A stretch of 13,160 bases of DNA from NCBI GenBank assembly GCA_002501695.1, contig DANZ01000077.1:1-13160 (forward strand), written 5' to 3'. This document shows, one piece after another, positions 1-6,970 of this stretch. The notes below the pieces were generated by a model, which did not search any database, was not told the origin of the DNA, and worked only from the letters and a program-made list of their open reading frames with translations. Position 1 is the first letter of the stretch; the number at the start of each line of letters is the position of its first letter. The position numbers and the translations under genes were made by a program. This DNA comes from Methanolobus sp. UBA474. GTDB taxonomy: Archaea > Halobacteriota > Methanosarcinia > Methanosarcinales > Methanosarcinaceae.

Positions 1-358
1 CTATGTTGGCCCATCCCTTGCGGCGCAGCCAGCCGGTAGCTATGCCGGCTATATCAGCAGAGAATCTCTCCTTTAACTCCTGCATTGGTGTTGGTCCCGA
101 GATCGCATCAATTACTTTCCTTTCGGGAAGCCCTTCTGAAGCATACCTCTTTCCCTCATCTGTTAGCTCATAGATCTCAATGACACTCTCCTGGATATGT
201 GCAAGGCCATTCTCTTCCAGCAGGAAAGCTGCCTGCATGGCAGTCTCTGTCTTCATTCCTGCATTCTCTGCAAGTTCCCTGGGGTTTGCATTTCTCAATT
301 CTTCCAGTGAGATCAGCAGTCTTTTCTCATTGGATGTAAGATTATATCGGGAAATCAT
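1..358 (-). CDS. pheS: Phenylalanyl-tRNA synthetase alpha subunit, N-terminal part (cut by window edge)
   Basis: Charges tRNA-Phe as the alpha subunit of the alpha2-beta2 PheRS in the cytoplasm. Only the first 119 codons are visible; the catalytic core lies beyond the left edge. The visible protein starts MISRYNLTSNEKRLLISLEE and runs through two winged-helix-like modules (about residues 8-60 and 65-115), including PRELAENAGM, YELTDEGKRYASEGLPER and GWLRRKGWANI, the pattern of the archaeal PheRS alpha tRNA-binding N-terminus. The ATG at 358 lies 10 bases after the trpS stop, so it is probably co-transcribed with trpS, pairing two aromatic aminoacyl-tRNA synthetases. The ribosome-binding site is weak, which suggests translational coupling. 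Assignment is from recognition of the N-terminal pattern; catalytic motifs 1-3 cannot be checked here. Confidence 0.85.
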   Translation of the reverse strand, partial: MISRYNLTSNEKRLLISLEELRNANPRELAENAGMKTETAMQAAFLLEENGLAHIQESVIEIYELTDEGKRYASEGLPERKVIDAISGPTPMQELKERFSADIAGIATGWLRRKGWANI

Positions 359-368
359 AGTAACATCT

Positions 369-1676
369 TCATTTGTTTTTTAATCCGTATTCTTCTAGCC
401 TGTCTTTTGCATGTTCGCGCAGTTGCTGGTGCTCTCTCAGGAACTTCTCCATCCTCTCCGCAGCAAAGGCCTTACAGTTGCCGCACACCTTCTCTCCGCC
501 CACGCACTCGCTGTATATCCGTGCAAGCTCCTCTTCATCCTCAACAAGATGGAACATCAGCAGTTCGTAGACTGAACACTTTCCGGGCTCGCCGCCAAGT
601 TTCTTCTGTTCCTCAAGTGTCATCCTGCCGCCGGTCTTTGCCTTTTTGACCTTCCTTGCAGCTTCTTTCGGGTCTTCCGTAAGTGATATGTAACTTTCAG
701 GGACACTGCTTGACATCTTCCCGCCCTGCAGTCCTGACATGAACCTGTGGTAAGTGGAGCAGGGAGGAACGAATGCATATCCTCCGAATTCAAGCTCCAC
801 TTCCCTTACGATCCTTAGCAGTTCATCAAAATTGTCGCAATCGTGAACGTCAAGGTGACCCTCGAACAGCTTTGTCCTGCCAGGTATGCGCTCCTGAAGC
901 TCTTTCATTGCATCCTGCGGTGCAGCCTTGCTCCTTATACTGAAGTATCTGTTGCCGTCCTTGTCCTCACGCCTCTCTATCTTGAGCATATTCATTTTAT
1001 TGCCCAGCCCGCGGGTCAGGCGGATATGCGGGTCCTGGTCCGCACCTACGGGTATGACCGTGGGCTTTGGGCCGCCATACTCTTCAAGCTGTGGATGCAG
1101 TATATCGGCACTCTGGGTCACAGCGCTGAGCATATGTGAAACGCTGGTCTCTCCTGTGAATCCGTATATGGCGCTCAGCTCCGAAAAATTTGCCTTTGAT
1201 CCAAGCTCAAAGGCCAGGTCCCTGACCTGCTGCGAACCTGACTGGAAGTAAATGTGCCCTTCAGGTTCGAAGCCAAGGGCAATGAGGCTGATTATATACT
1301 CCTCGACACCGATGTCCCTGCACCTCTCCCAGGAGATCCCTCTCACAGAATGCGCTTCCATGTCAGCGATACCGACAAAAGCATCGGCACCCTGCTGCTG
1401 GTGCCATATTATCTCTTCCATCACCATCTTGTGTCCAAGGTGTATCCTGCCGGAGGGCATGAATCCGCTCATAACTGAAAAAGGCTTATTGTTATTCATT
1501 GCATCGGCTATCATGTCGTAATCGCGATGGCCGAAAATGACCTTCCTGCGCATGTACCTGTGAGGGTTCGGTATCTCCGGAAGCACATTCTCAAAAGGCA
1601 ATATCCCAAACTCTTCAAACAGCTTGGAATAGTCTTCTATGATCAGTGCACTCCATGGGTCTATCTTCATGTTCAT
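369..1676 (-). CDS. trpS: Tryptophanyl-tRNA synthetase (archaeal type)
   Basis: Class Ic aminoacyl-tRNA synthetase that charges tRNA-Trp. At 435 residues it has the length of archaeal/eukaryotic-type TrpRS rather than the shorter bacterial form. The HIGH-type signature is PSGRIHLGHK (residues 74-83), the ATP/Trp pocket is VGADQDPHIRLTR (about 210-222), and the KMSKS loop appears as KMSSS (320-324). A Cys-rich tail (CVGGEKVCGNCK) followed by a basic helical end resembles the metal-binding C-terminus of related archaeal enzymes. The ATG at 1676 is preceded by GAGG about 8 bases upstream; a second ATG two codons in is a less likely start. It leads the trpS-pheS transcription unit. No attenuator or T-box-like leader was seen, as expected in archaea. 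Confidence 0.96.
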   Translation of the reverse strand: MNMKIDPWSALIIEDYSKLFEEFGILPFENVLPEIPNPHRYMRRKVIFGHRDYDMIADAMNNNKPFSVMSGFMPSGRIHLGHKMVMEEIIWHQQQGADAFVGIADMEAHSVRGISWERCRDIGVEEYIISLIALGFEPEGHIYFQSGSQQVRDLAFELGSKANFSELSAIYGFTGETSVSHMLSAVTQSADILHPQLEEYGGPKPTVIPVGADQDPHIRLTRGLGNKMNMLKIERREDKDGNRYFSIRSKAAPQDAMKELQERIPGRTKLFEGHLDVHDCDNFDELLRIVREVELEFGGYAFVPPCSTYHRFMSGLQGGKMSSSVPESYISLTEDPKEAARKVKKAKTGGRMTLEEQKKLGGEPGKCSVYELLMFHLVEDEEELARIYSECVGGEKVCGNCKAFAAERMEKFLREHQQLREHAKDRLEEYGLKNK

Positions 1677-1722
1677 TTGAGGCCTCTTTACATCGAATGG
1701 TCAAATAAGAGCACTCGTTTTC

Positions 1723-1733
1723 CTATAATAGTG
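1723..1733 (-). promoter_or_regulatory. Candidate TATA box for trpS-pheS
   Basis: On the minus strand the AT element CACTATTATAGG lies about 50 bases before the trpS ATG, predicting a transcript start near 1702 and a leader of roughly 26 bases that keeps the GAGG site. A second AT stretch (CTTATTT, around 1703-1709) is an alternative that would give a near-leaderless transcript. The 140-base gap 1677-1816 holds no gene and no clear terminator hairpin for the upstream radical SAM gene. Confidence 0.35.
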
Positions 1734-1816
1734 TCGCACAAAATTGTTAGTAAAAATACTTAGTGATATGTAAATGTTATTATCGGAATGGAAAGACATG
1801 AGCCGATCTGTCTGCT

Positions 1817-3037
1817 TCATGTTCCCAGAAGTTCCCGGTCATATGGCAGCGTGGCATCCTCGGGTATCCTGCTGACAAGTCCCAGGTATTCATATTCCTG
1901 CATGAGGCATGTGCTGCGCTGTCCTCTGAAGGTCTTGTCCTTGCGTATGTTATCCCATATATCCTTCATGGCATCCTTGCTGATGTTACCGTAACTGAAG
2001 GGGATGTAGGGACAGGGTTTGACAGCGCCGTCCACGCAGACGTGCAGCCACCTCTGGCCTGCCATGCAGCCAAGCATCTTTCCTTCGAAATATGTGTTTG
2101 CAAAAAGACGCGGCCCTTTTCCTGTGGAGTTGATACGATGGTACATGTCAAGGATAGTTCTTCTGTCATCTTCCGTTATTATGGCGTCACCTTTTCTTTT
2201 AGGGACCGATTCCCATAGTGAGAACTCGTGCACGCCTATCTGCCTTGCCAGTTCATACATTGCAGGCAGTTCTCCTATGTTCTTCGGGGAAACGTGGGTT
2301 GCCATCGTGACAAGCAAACCAGCTTCCAGTCCCATTCTCATTGCGTCCGTAGCAATCCCGAACGCTCCTTCCAGACGGCGTACGGCATCATGCTTTGCGG
2401 GATCAGTGGAGTAAAGGCTCACAAGCAGATTATGCAGTCCTGCCTCCTTGAGCTTCCTTGCGTTCTCAGGTGTCATCTCAGTGCCGGAAGTATACATATT
2501 TACGATAGCGCGCTCTTTATCAACATACTCGATGAGCTCGTATATCTCTTCCCGCATCATCGGGTCGCCCTCAGTGAAAACGATCACCATTGCACCCATG
2601 TCCAGTACTTCATCTATGGCACGCTTGATGGTGCTGATGTCAAGGTCGCCTTCCCCGCCGCTTACGACACAGTGCTCGCAGTTGCATTTGCATTGGCGTG
2701 TGATCTCAAAAGAAACTGTTTCCGGGATATATCTTCCCAGCGTTATCTGTGTCTCAGCCATGAGGAGCCTTTTGAAAGCTTTACTTGGTATCGGCGGGAG
2801 CCATGTAGAAGCGATAACCTGTTCATTTGAAACAAGTGCCGGCCTTTCCTCTTTCAGTCTCTCGTTGATCTTGTTAAGAAAAGGAGTGCATGCCTTGCGC
2901 AGCCCTCCGGTCGCCTTCAACTGGATGAACTCGTCCTTTTTATCCATCCTGATAGAAAGCCCCGGTATGGAGAGTAATGTGATGTTCTCATCCTGTGAGC
3001 CTGTGTGATCCGGTTTCATCTGGTTTTCTCCTTCCAT
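1817..3037 (-). CDS. Radical SAM protein with partial SPASM-like C-terminal cysteine set
   Basis: Probable S-adenosylmethionine radical enzyme; substrate unknown. The 4Fe-4S motif is CKCNCEHC (C116, C120 and C123 form CX3CX2C, with an extra C118), after the usual beta-strand FEITRQ. TEGDP (155-159) stands where the GGEP motif is expected. A TIM-barrel-like middle follows. The end carries C324, C334, C342 and C377 in a CMAGQRWLHVCVDGAVKPCP context, typical of SPASM or twitch auxiliary-cluster domains but with fewer cysteines than a full SPASM. About 100 residues precede the barrel and match no domain I recognise. The gene overlaps the KaiC-like gene by 50 bases, so the two are co-transcribed. 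Two starts are possible: ATG 3037 (GAGG six bases upstream) and ATG 3019 (GGAG eight bases upstream). It lacks the terminal GG of MoaA, so I do not call it MoaA. Confidence 0.85.
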   Translation of the reverse strand: MEGENQMKPDHTGSQDENITLLSIPGLSIRMDKKDEFIQLKATGGLRKACTPFLNKINERLKEERPALVSNEQVIASTWLPPIPSKAFKRLLMAETQITLGRYIPETVSFEITRQCKCNCEHCVVSGGEGDLDISTIKRAIDEVLDMGAMVIVFTEGDPMMREEIYELIEYVDKERAIVNMYTSGTEMTPENARKLKEAGLHNLLVSLYSTDPAKHDAVRRLEGAFGIATDAMRMGLEAGLLVTMATHVSPKNIGELPAMYELARQIGVHEFSLWESVPKRKGDAIITEDDRRTILDMYHRINSTGKGPRLFANTYFEGKMLGCMAGQRWLHVCVDGAVKPCPYIPFSYGNISKDAMKDIWDNIRKDKTFRGQRSTCLMQEYEYLGLVSRIPEDATLPYDRELLGT

Positions 3038-3803
3038 TAAATGCCTCTATGGAGAAAACATCCGCTTCCTTACCTATTACGGATTGCAATGGGTAGACTA
3101 CTATCCCGTGATCTGTCATAATATAAGGGCGTAACACCTCATCATGTTTGGTGCCCCGCATCTTCAGTATCTCGACAGACCTGATCCTTTCTCCGCCAAT
3201 CCTGAATACCTTAAGGCAAATAACACCTTCGGCAAGATATTCCTCCACGCTGAAATGTTCCGGGTCGTTATTGAGCTCGCTTGTTACCAGGGTAGTGCAG
3301 TCAAAGGTCTCTATGTTTTTGATGAACTCAAGGATGATATATCTTATATTGATAGGGTCCGGAGTGATCTTGAGGGATGTCATTGAATCGATAAAAAGAC
3401 GTTTGGCACCTATCTCCCTGATGCTGGCATATATCTGCCGCAGGACCGTTTCAATGGTGGTAGTGTCTGTTTCGGCGCCAGGTTCCTGGGTATGGTTCTT
3501 CTTTATGTACCTTTCATAAGCTATAGGGTCTGCCCTTATTATTCGCAGCTTGTCTTCCTTTACCAGTCTCTCAAGGTCCCAGCCGTGCCTCCACATATTG
3601 CGCATAATGCGGGCAGGGGTTTCCTCAAAAGTGATATATACTCCGGTCTCTCCGTATCTTGTAATGCCTTCATACAGGTACTGTGCTCCAAATGTGGACT
3701 TCCCTGCCCCCGGCCCTCCTATCAGGAGAATCAAATCGTTCTCTATAAAACCGCCTTCAATAAGCGGGTCAAATCCGGGTATTCCTGTAGGTACACGAGC
3801 CAT
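2988..3803 (-). CDS. KaiC-like / Rad55-family RecA-type ATPase
   Basis: Single-domain (271 residues) KaiC-family ATPase. The Walker A motif is GGPGAGKST (residues 29-37), followed by the paired catalytic glutamates of the family in TFEETP (E60, E61) and a Walker B-type strand RLFIDSMTSL. The opening RVPTGIPGFDPLIEGGF is the standard KaiC/GvpD-family entry. Cyanobacterial KaiC has two such domains; archaeal single-domain relatives are common and mostly uncharacterised, often linked to signalling or regulation. It overlaps the downstream radical SAM gene by 50 bases, which argues for a joint role. The ATG at 3803 has GAGG about nine bases upstream and a TATA box near 3855. Residues for ATP binding and hydrolysis look intact, unlike the paralogue at 7148-7855. 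Confidence 0.88.
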   Translation of the reverse strand: MARVPTGIPGFDPLIEGGFIENDLILLIGGPGAGKSTFGAQYLYEGITRYGETGVYITFEETPARIMRNMWRHGWDLERLVKEDKLRIIRADPIAYERYIKKNHTQEPGAETDTTTIETVLRQIYASIREIGAKRLFIDSMTSLKITPDPINIRYIILEFIKNIETFDCTTLVTSELNNDPEHFSVEEYLAEGVICLKVFRIGGERIRSVEILKMRGTKHDEVLRPYIMTDHGIVVYPLQSVIGKEADVFSIEAFNGRRKPDETGSHRLTG

Positions 3804-3849
3804 TCAAAACCTCGATGCAAGATTCAACGCAATATTATAGTTATGGCTC

Positions 3850-3862
3850 TATATAATATAAT
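3850..3862 (-). promoter_or_regulatory. TATA box for the kaiC-like/radical SAM unit
   Basis: The minus strand reads GATTATATTATATAG here, centred about 50 bases before the ATG at 3803. A start of transcription about 25 bases downstream would fall near 3828-3830 and leave a roughly 25-base leader with the GAGG site. Confidence 0.5.
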
Positions 3863-3906
3863 CTATTCCTTTTTGAATGTATATCGAAAAAGAGAATAGG
3901 CTATAG

Positions 3907-3941
3907 TTAAAAACAGATCGGATCAGATCTGCATCTGACCC
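3907..3941 (-). terminator. Hairpin plus T-run terminator after aIF2-beta
   Basis: On the minus strand a hairpin GGGTCAGAT / ATCTGATCC (nine pairs with one G-T wobble, loop GCAG) starts ten bases after the aIF2-beta stop and is followed after six bases by TTTTT. Such a strong hairpin with a T-run is more bacterial-looking than most archaeal terminators, which often need only the T-run. It separates the rpl10e-aIF2-beta unit from the KaiC unit. Confidence 0.6.
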
Positions 3942-3950
3942 GTCTGGGAA

Positions 3951-4559
3951 TCATACCTTCTCTGCGAAGGCCAGCGTACCGCTGAGACGCTTTACTTTTA
4001 TCTTCACTGTCTGGCCCTTTGCGGCACCAGGCACGAATATCGTATATTTGTCCACTTTGGCAATGCCGTCACCTTTGGAGCCGACTGCATCGATGTGAAC
4101 TTCGTACTCCTTGCCCTCCTCAATGGAGTCCTGCTTGATAGGCGCAGTGCTGCGTCTCTTCTTCACAGGTCTGTGAGCACCACATGCGGAGCATTTCAAC
4201 ACGAGGACCCTTTCCATTTTGACGAGCTGGGTATCAGGCCTTGAGCATTCAGAGCACATAACGAATTCTTCAACGTAGGCATCTATATTGGACTGTATCT
4301 GGTCCTTTGAGAAACGGCCCTGGAATATGGCACGCATGCCTTCGATCTTGCCTGCTGTTCCCATTTCACGGGTCAGGTATTTCATCAGGTGGTCCGGTTC
4401 CCTGTTCAGTACGTCCGCTATGTTGAGGAAGTTGTCAACGATCGTGGTCTTGCCTTCCAGCATTATCTTGAGCTCAGGAATCACGAAACGGGCATCCGTG
4501 GTCTCCTTATCAGGCAAGTTTGCTATCGCACGGTCCAAAAGCGCTTCGTAATCTTTCAT
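3951..4559 (-). CDS. Translation initiation factor aIF2 subunit beta with C-terminal TRAM domain
   Basis: Beta subunit of the archaeal heterotrimeric IF2, which delivers initiator Met-tRNA to the small ribosomal subunit. Order of parts: N-terminal helix that binds the gamma subunit (1-20); the central alpha-beta domain with KTTIVDNFLNIADVLNREPDHLMKYL (37-62, written here as the segment around NIADVLNREPDHL) and GRFSKDQIQ (81-89); a zinc ribbon with C102, C105, C123 and C126; and a TRAM-type RNA-binding tail (about 145-202: YEVHIDAVGSKGDGIAKVDK). Many archaeal aIF2-beta proteins stop after the zinc ribbon near 135-140 residues, so the tail is an addition known from some methanogens. The gene starts 26 bases after rpl10e, with GGAG seven bases before the ATG, so it is co-transcribed with a ribosomal protein. 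Confidence 0.95.
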   Translation of the reverse strand: MKDYEALLDRAIANLPDKETTDARFVIPELKIMLEGKTTIVDNFLNIADVLNREPDHLMKYLTREMGTAGKIEGMRAIFQGRFSKDQIQSNIDAYVEEFVMCSECSRPDTQLVKMERVLVLKCSACGAHRPVKKRRSTAPIKQDSIEEGKEYEVHIDAVGSKGDGIAKVDKYTIFVPGAAKGQTVKIKVKRLSGTLAFAEKV

Positions 4560-4585
4560 ATAATCACTCCCACAAATACTACACT

Positions 4586-5104
4586 TTACTGTACAAGCTC
4601 CAGTCCCTGATCAATGGTGATCCTGACAGGAGTCGGCAGTTTGTGCCCGGCCTTTCGAAGTGCATCCTTTGCTGTCGCAAAGTTCTCTTTGTTGACTGAG
4701 ATCGTGAATATCTTCTGACCTGCGGAAACCCTTGCTGCGGTTCCTACATTCTTGCCGTAGGCGCCACGCATACCACTGGATACACGGTCTGCACCTGCTC
4801 CGGTTGCCTGCTTGTTCTCTCTCAGAACCTCATGCGGGTAAACTCTCAGTTTGAGGTGGAACCCGGTACGTCCTGCTGCGGCTGTTATGGCCCTGTTGGC
4901 AGTGATACGTGCAGCCTCAAGAGCAACGTGCCGTATCTGGCACCTTTCGTCGACTACAAGTGAAAGCTTCACCGGGAAATCAGAGGTTTTGTTACCCATA
5001 TCGTAGTGGATGACCTGGCTTCCAGGCACACCACCCATGTATTTCCTTCTTGTGAATGAACGCTGTCTCACGTTCCTGTACATACTTCCTGGTTTTCTTA
5101 CCAT
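4586..5104 (-). CDS. rpl10e: Large-subunit ribosomal protein L10e (uL16 family)
   Basis: Component of the 50S subunit near the peptidyl-transferase and A-site region (archaeal counterpart of bacterial L16 and eukaryotic RPL10). The 172 residues match the usual archaeal length. The N-terminus VRKPGSMYRN is typical, and the central loop ADRVSSGMRGAYGKNVGTAA contains the conserved stretch that reaches toward the tRNA. The ATG at 5104 has AAGGAGA nine bases upstream. It is the first gene of the rpl10e-aIF2-beta unit, and its leader carries a hairpin described separately. Confidence 0.97.
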   Translation of the reverse strand: MVRKPGSMYRNVRQRSFTRRKYMGGVPGSQVIHYDMGNKTSDFPVKLSLVVDERCQIRHVALEAARITANRAITAAAGRTGFHLKLRVYPHEVLRENKQATGAGADRVSSGMRGAYGKNVGTAARVSAGQKIFTISVNKENFATAKDALRKAGHKLPTPVRITIDQGLELVQ

Positions 5105-5319
5105 GATTTTAAGTCTCCTTGAATCGGTTAGCGGGATAAAGTCACTATCAATTTAGTTCGTTCTTAATTGATATGTCCGTATATGAATTTGTTGATATCG
5201 TTAAATATCAGCTGGATACTATTTCATCTGGATGGTTCATCCCCTACTACTTAGGACTTTATAAGCCTTATTGTTCTTGCAATCGTGCCTTAAACTTTCA
5301 TGACTTACGCCTGGTGCCT
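5105..5319. other. 215-base gap between DUF1786 and rpl10e
   Basis: No convincing gene. For rpl10e (minus strand) there are several TATA-like elements: GGCTTATAAAGT around 5256-5267 (best match, giving a leader of about 130 bases), TTCATATACGG around 5176-5187 (leader about 50 bases) and ACTTTATCC around 5135-5143 (too close, because the transcript would start inside the Shine-Dalgarno site). A ten-codon minus-strand reading frame (MNHPDEIVSS) lies within 5200-5245; there is nothing to show it is translated. Confidence 0.4.
5147..5172 (-). promoter_or_regulatory. Inverted repeat / hairpin in the rpl10e leader
   Basis: The arms ATCAATT and AATTGAT pair perfectly over seven bases, then a mismatch, then AG/CT, closing a six-base loop. 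It lies 43-68 bases before the rpl10e start. It could be a leader hairpin used for ribosomal-protein feedback control, or a DNA operator; the sequence does not decide between them. Confidence 0.4.
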
Positions 5320-6384
5320 TTATATATCCTCCCGCAGGAACGGGGCAAGCAGCCCATAACAGCCCGAGAGCATCATATTCCCAAAAGGCGCCGCAAAATG
5401 CAGCTTCTTCCAGAGCTCTGTGTGCCTCTTTTCTGGCAGCATGTTCTTTAATATATTAAGCCTTGGGCCTGTTATCATAACGGATCTTACGGCATCAAAG
5501 CCCTCTGTCTCTCTCACATAACAACCGTGCCCTCCGTCACTGAACACGTCATCGAATGATAATCTGCCTTCCGCAAAAAGAATTATCTGTTGCTGTAATT
5601 TCTCTCCGGTGAGGCTGGATGTGTGATGCTCGTAGAGAGCTGTGACCCTGTGGTCTTTAACGAGGGCGGCAAGGGTATGTCCGTTGCCTATGTTAACAAC
5701 GATGGATGGCTGTATCGCTGCCGGGTCGAACAGGGCTCCGAATATTGCCGCAGGCCCGGTATCCATGAAGACCACTCCTTTATCCCCGAGTGTATGTGCT
5801 GCTGATATCATGCGGGTGAGATCAGCAGGAATGGCATCCCGGCCATATGCAAATCTCCCGAACTCTCCCCCCTCGTCTATAAGCTTCTCAAACAGCCTGA
5901 ACCGGTATATGCGGTTGCTCAGGTTCGGTGAATTCCCATGGTCCTGAACAGCGACAGCAAACATGTCAGGCATCACTACGCCAAAACCCGCCAAAGCATT
6001 CCCAATAGCCTGCACATCGATATCCTGCAGGACTATCTCTTCAGGCTTCCCCGGGGGTATCTCGTTTCCATCTACTATCCTGACTCCCATTTCCTTTACT
6101 TTTTCAAGGTCGTCATTGATAGTAAGTGCGGCATCCTGGATAGCATAAACTTTCAGGCCCTGTTCCAGATGTTGCCTTACAGCCCTGGCTGAAGACCCGC
6201 CTCCCATAAGGCCGCCTTTAAGGAAGATACTTTTCTGTCCGGATGTCGCGTCATGTATCCTCCTGGCAACTATAACGGTCGGTGAAGGCATTATCATTAA
6301 AAGGCTGTTCTCCACTTCCCTTTCGGTATCATACAGGATTATGTCCTGGGTACCTGCACCTATATCGATTGCCATTATTCTCAT
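5320..6384 (-). CDS. DUF1786 protein, ASKHA-type (actin/hexokinase-fold) ATPase-like
   Basis: Recognised as the DUF1786 family, found largely in methanogens and often mislabelled as pyruvate formate-lyase activating protein. It has no radical SAM CX3CX2C motif, so that label is wrong. The N-terminus MAIDIGAGTQDI (residues 4-15) has the form of the phosphate-1 loop of ASKHA-fold ATPases; GVVFMDTGPAAIFGAL and VVNIGNGHTLAAL resemble the second phosphate loop and adenosine loop. True biochemical function is unknown. It is divergently transcribed from moaB across only 46 bases, which suggests shared control. There is no clear Shine-Dalgarno before ATG 6384; ATG 6375 (residue 4) is another possible start. 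The 354 residues appear complete. Confidence 0.8.
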   Translation of the reverse strand: MRIMAIDIGAGTQDIILYDTEREVENSLLMIMPSPTVIVARRIHDATSGQKSIFLKGGLMGGGSSARAVRQHLEQGLKVYAIQDAALTINDDLEKVKEMGVRIVDGNEIPPGKPEEIVLQDIDVQAIGNALAGFGVVMPDMFAVAVQDHGNSPNLSNRIYRFRLFEKLIDEGGEFGRFAYGRDAIPADLTRMISAAHTLGDKGVVFMDTGPAAIFGALFDPAAIQPSIVVNIGNGHTLAALVKDHRVTALYEHHTSSLTGEKLQQQIILFAEGRLSFDDVFSDGGHGCYVRETEGFDAVRSVMITGPRLNILKNMLPEKRHTELWKKLHFAAPFGNMMLSGCYGLLAPFLREDI

Positions 6385-6400
6385 GTTTAAATCGAGCTGT

Positions 6401-6427
6401 TCTTATACTTAGGCACGTATAAAAGTT
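6401..6427. promoter_or_regulatory. Divergent TATA boxes for DUF1786 and moaB
   Basis: Only 46 bases separate the two start codons. On the plus strand CTTATACT (6402-6409) is centred about 26 bases before the moaB ATG, predicting a leaderless moaB transcript, and no Shine-Dalgarno precedes that ATG. On the minus strand CTTTTATAC (centred near 6421) predicts a start near 6395, giving DUF1786 a leader of about 11 bases. The boxes overlap closely enough that polymerase binding on one side would probably block the other. Confidence 0.45.
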
Positions 6428-6430
6428 AGC

Positions 6431-6970
6431 ATGAACAACTCTTCTGCGAAGGAGCACAAGGAATGTAATAAGGGCCCATACAGCTTTGCCATTATCACGA
6501 TCTCAAGTTCCAGATATGAGAAATATGGCTCCGTATCTTCGCCTTCTGATGCGGAGGACAGGTCCGGGCAGATCATGGAACGCCTTATTCTTCAGGCAGG
6601 CCACGATATATCCCGCTACTTTCTGGCGGATGATGATCCGGGATCCATTATCCATGTGCTCTGTGAAGCTGTATCTTCGGATACCGATATAATTATAACA
6701 AGTGGCGGTACAGGGCTTACTTCAAGAGATGTGACGATCGAATCTGTTGTCCCGATGTTCACCAAACATATGCAAGGCTTCGGCGAGCTTTTCAGATATA
6801 AGAGCATTGAGCAGATCGGCTCTTCCGTTATCCTTACCCGCGCCTCGGCGGGAATTATTTCGGGCAAGGCGGTCTTTTGCCTGCCCGGTTCCCCGGCAGC
6901 TGTGGAGCTTGCTCTGGGTGACATAATACTTCCGGAAGCCGGGCATATCATGAAACACATAACCGAGTAA
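6431..6970 (+). CDS. moaB: Molybdopterin biosynthesis protein MoaB/MogA family
   Basis: MogA/MoaB family protein that adenylylates molybdopterin before metal insertion. In archaea the MoaB-type protein serves for both molybdenum and tungsten cofactors. Family marks: the opening strand SFAIITISSSR (18-28), D66 and D98-type acidic residues, the TSGGTGLTSRDVT loop (90-102) and LPGSPAAVELAL (151-162). At 179 residues it has the family's length plus a short N-terminal tail (MNNSSAKEHKECNKG) with no predicted domain. No other in-frame start lies before residue 49, so ATG 6431 stands despite the lack of a Shine-Dalgarno. moaD and moeA lie 3-5 kb away in another unit, so the cofactor genes cluster here. 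Confidence 0.92.
   Translation: MNNSSAKEHKECNKGPYSFAIITISSSRYEKYGSVSSPSDAEDRSGQIMERLILQAGHDISRYFLADDDPGSIIHVLCEAVSSDTDIIITSGGTGLTSRDVTIESVVPMFTKHMQGFGELFRYKSIEQIGSSVILTRASAGIISGKAVFCLPGSPAAVELALGDIILPEAGHIMKHITE

Noticed and set aside
2228..2830. Plus-strand frame of 200 codons opposite the radical SAM gene
   Set aside because: Shadow of the minus-strand gene; no domain and no ribosome-binding site.
1817..3037. Calling the radical SAM gene moaA because molybdopterin genes are nearby
   Set aside because: No terminal GG and a different C-terminal cysteine pattern; it is paired with a KaiC-like gene, not with mo genes.
5200..5245. C/D-box-like RNA or ten-codon peptide upstream of rpl10e (GATGAA repeats, CTGA)
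   Set aside because: Only one plausible C/D pair with no D' box, and spacing is off; the peptide has no support beyond a start codon.
5320..6384. Pyruvate formate-lyase activating enzyme label for DUF1786
   Set aside because: No CX3CX2C motif anywhere; the loops are ASKHA-like.
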